Made by a program: the position numbers and the translations under genes. A stretch of DNA of 64,000 nucleotides from Stenopsyche tienmushanensis (lineage: Eukaryota; Arthropoda; Insecta; Trichoptera; Stenopsychidae). Shown piece by piece: positions 62,701-64,000 of the stretch (position 1 is its first letter; every line of letters starts with the position of its first letter). Location of the stretch: assembly GCA_008973525.1 (NCBI GenBank), contig WACJ01000254.1:434001-498000 (forward strand). Direction: 5' to 3'. The notes under the pieces were generated by a model. That model ran no database searches, had not been told where the DNA came from, and saw only the letters and a program-made list of their open reading frames with translations.

Positions 62701-63935
62701 TGTTGCGGAGAGCCTTTCTCTGAATCTTTTACGATCAATTCAATTGTGATATCTGAAAATCGTAAATTATGTTATCGCATATCGTATGACGTCCACGATA
62801 GAAGGGGGGGGGGTTCAAATAAAAACCATTTGAACATTAATAATCATATAATTTACTATTATAGCCCGCATATCAAACTGGTTTTTACCATAGATTCTCC
62901 ATAGAATATTAATAGTCAAATGAGGGTACTGGAATGCACGTATGAAGATAAAATATTCAAATGTGTCTTATGTAACATTATATAGAGGACAATAACAATT
63001 AATTAAGTCTTAATCGCAGATCATTACAGCGATTTTCATAAATATATTCTGTTCAAATGCCGACAATTATATAGCATCAATATCTATAAGATTCAACATC
63101 TATATATCGCCACACCGCACTTTTATCGAAAATTCTCGCAAAAATATAATGTTGGTTCGCAACAGTTTAATCAGGTTATGATTTCTTTTACGATTCGTGT
63201 TTATATAGAAATGTTTATACGATCTTTCACCACCTCCAGACCTCAGAACCTCAAAACATATGTCTATAATAATAATTACAAAATGTGAAATTTTTCTTAA
63301 AAATGTTGCAAACATTTAGGGATCTGTCATTCATTAGCAGCATTAATTTAAAATCGATTATTGAGATCGTTCCATCGATATACATGAATAATAAAAATGT
63401 TGTTGATGTCCAAATTACCAATCGGAAGAATAAAGCACAAATCACGACATGGTGGGTAGTTATATATGGATGAAATTATTAAACACCAAACATCTCGCCG
63501 GCAAAAAATCACACATCAGATGTTCGTCGCAGTATTATCAACAAACTGGCACACATTCACTTTAGTGAGTCGCTATTTCTATGGACAATTGAACACATTT
63601 CGATTTAGCGCAAAAATCATCGACCGCGGATCCGGATTTAACCCGTTTTTCGATCGAATCCCACCCCTCGCACAGTAAACATCGGACGCTCCCGCCATTG
63701 ACGGGCTCTTATCGACGGGCCATATGATCTCAGATGATCGAACATTTCTCGGTAAAAGGACGCAGAATGCAAATCGAATTGGGATGAATTCGCGACGATG
63801 ATGCTGATGATGATGATGAAAAAAAAACGACGGAAAAACCGGTTGGTCGTGTGTACATTCTGTACGTTTACATTCGATCGTGTCTAGGAATTCATCGAAG
63901 GTGAATAGACAAATTGAAGGCATTCAAATTTCCAG
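59765..63935. other. Tract with no recognised gene
   Basis: From 59765 to about 61900 the sequence is very AT-rich and I see no gene, repeat or RNA. From 61930 to 62720 and from 63480 to 63935 it is richer in CpG-containing motifs (for example TCGATCGATCGATCC near 62348). The frames 62096-62350, 62496-62723 (plus) and 63579-63923 (minus) overlap others and lack domains. These patches may be regulatory or UTR sequence. Confidence 0.4.
62804..62813. repeat. Ten-base G run
   Basis: A homopolymer of ten G residues in otherwise AT-rich DNA; a likely place for sequencing or assembly length error. Confidence 0.9.
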
Positions 63936-64000
63936 CTGAGCGTCAGCGGAGGTAGGGATGCAGTCCCTGGCTGCAAGGCACAGCCGCTTCCGGCTACAGC
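63936..64000 (+). other. GC-rich right edge, possible exon
   Basis: A plus-strand acceptor-like CAAATTTCCAG ends at 63935. The remaining 65 bases are GC-rich and open in one forward frame (LSVSGGRDAVPGCKAQPLP...). A reverse frame is also open, so coding strand and even coding status are undecided. The sharp change from AT-rich DNA suggests that an exon or promoter island begins here and continues beyond the window. Confidence 0.25.

Noticed and set aside
1..64000. CRISPR arrays, bacterial operons, prophage or plasmid features
   Set aside because: None seen; gene structure and repeats are those of an animal nuclear genome.

Overview
The window is AT-rich, intron-rich nuclear DNA from an animal, almost certainly an insect. 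Three observations point that way: very small exons lie kilobases apart with GT/AG borders, no operon-like ORF packing is present, and the decayed transposons are of animal type (mariner, Tigger/pogo-like, hAT). The only host gene I can support firmly is the 5' part of a spectraplakin (insect short stop; vertebrate MACF1/dystonin) on the minus strand. Species or order cannot be fixed from the sequence; a dipteran or hymenopteran would fit.

The spectraplakin reads right to left. A first coding exon (29425-29593) gives 56 residues plus one base. It is followed by exons of 62 bp (20636-20697), 90 bp (4479-4568) and 171 bp (2501-2671). Reading phases match at every junction, each border has GT/AG signals, and together they encode a short N-terminal leader and almost all of the first calponin-homology (CH1) domain of the actin-binding region. 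The gene runs off the left edge, where CH2 and the rod should follow. The introns are about 8.7 kb, 16 kb and 1.8 kb. A possible extra first exon at 6942-7055 is in the right phase to splice into the 90-bp exon, which would give an isoform with a shortened CH1.

The introns and the roughly 34 kb upstream of the first exon are mostly non-coding, with many transposon remnants. There are four mariner pieces (160-690, 32205-32870, 52990-53812, 58175-59347). There are Tigger-like copies at 8094-8636 and 55730-56299, plus a possible fragment at 52620-52950. A related TA-flanked non-autonomous family has copies at 10400-10892, 12932-13004 and 31153-32054. Three copies of one hAT family occur (42436-43290, 44604-45541, 57897-59757). 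The second hAT copy has a perfect 8-bp target duplication and sits inside a fold-back repeat; the third is interrupted by a nearly intact mariner. Several small inverted-repeat elements are also present.

Two places could hide unrecognised genes: a 121-codon ORF at 57323-57688 placed correctly behind a TATA/Initiator pair, and a GC-richer 79-codon open frame at 51659-51898. I see no rRNA, tRNA, CRISPR or bacterial-type feature.
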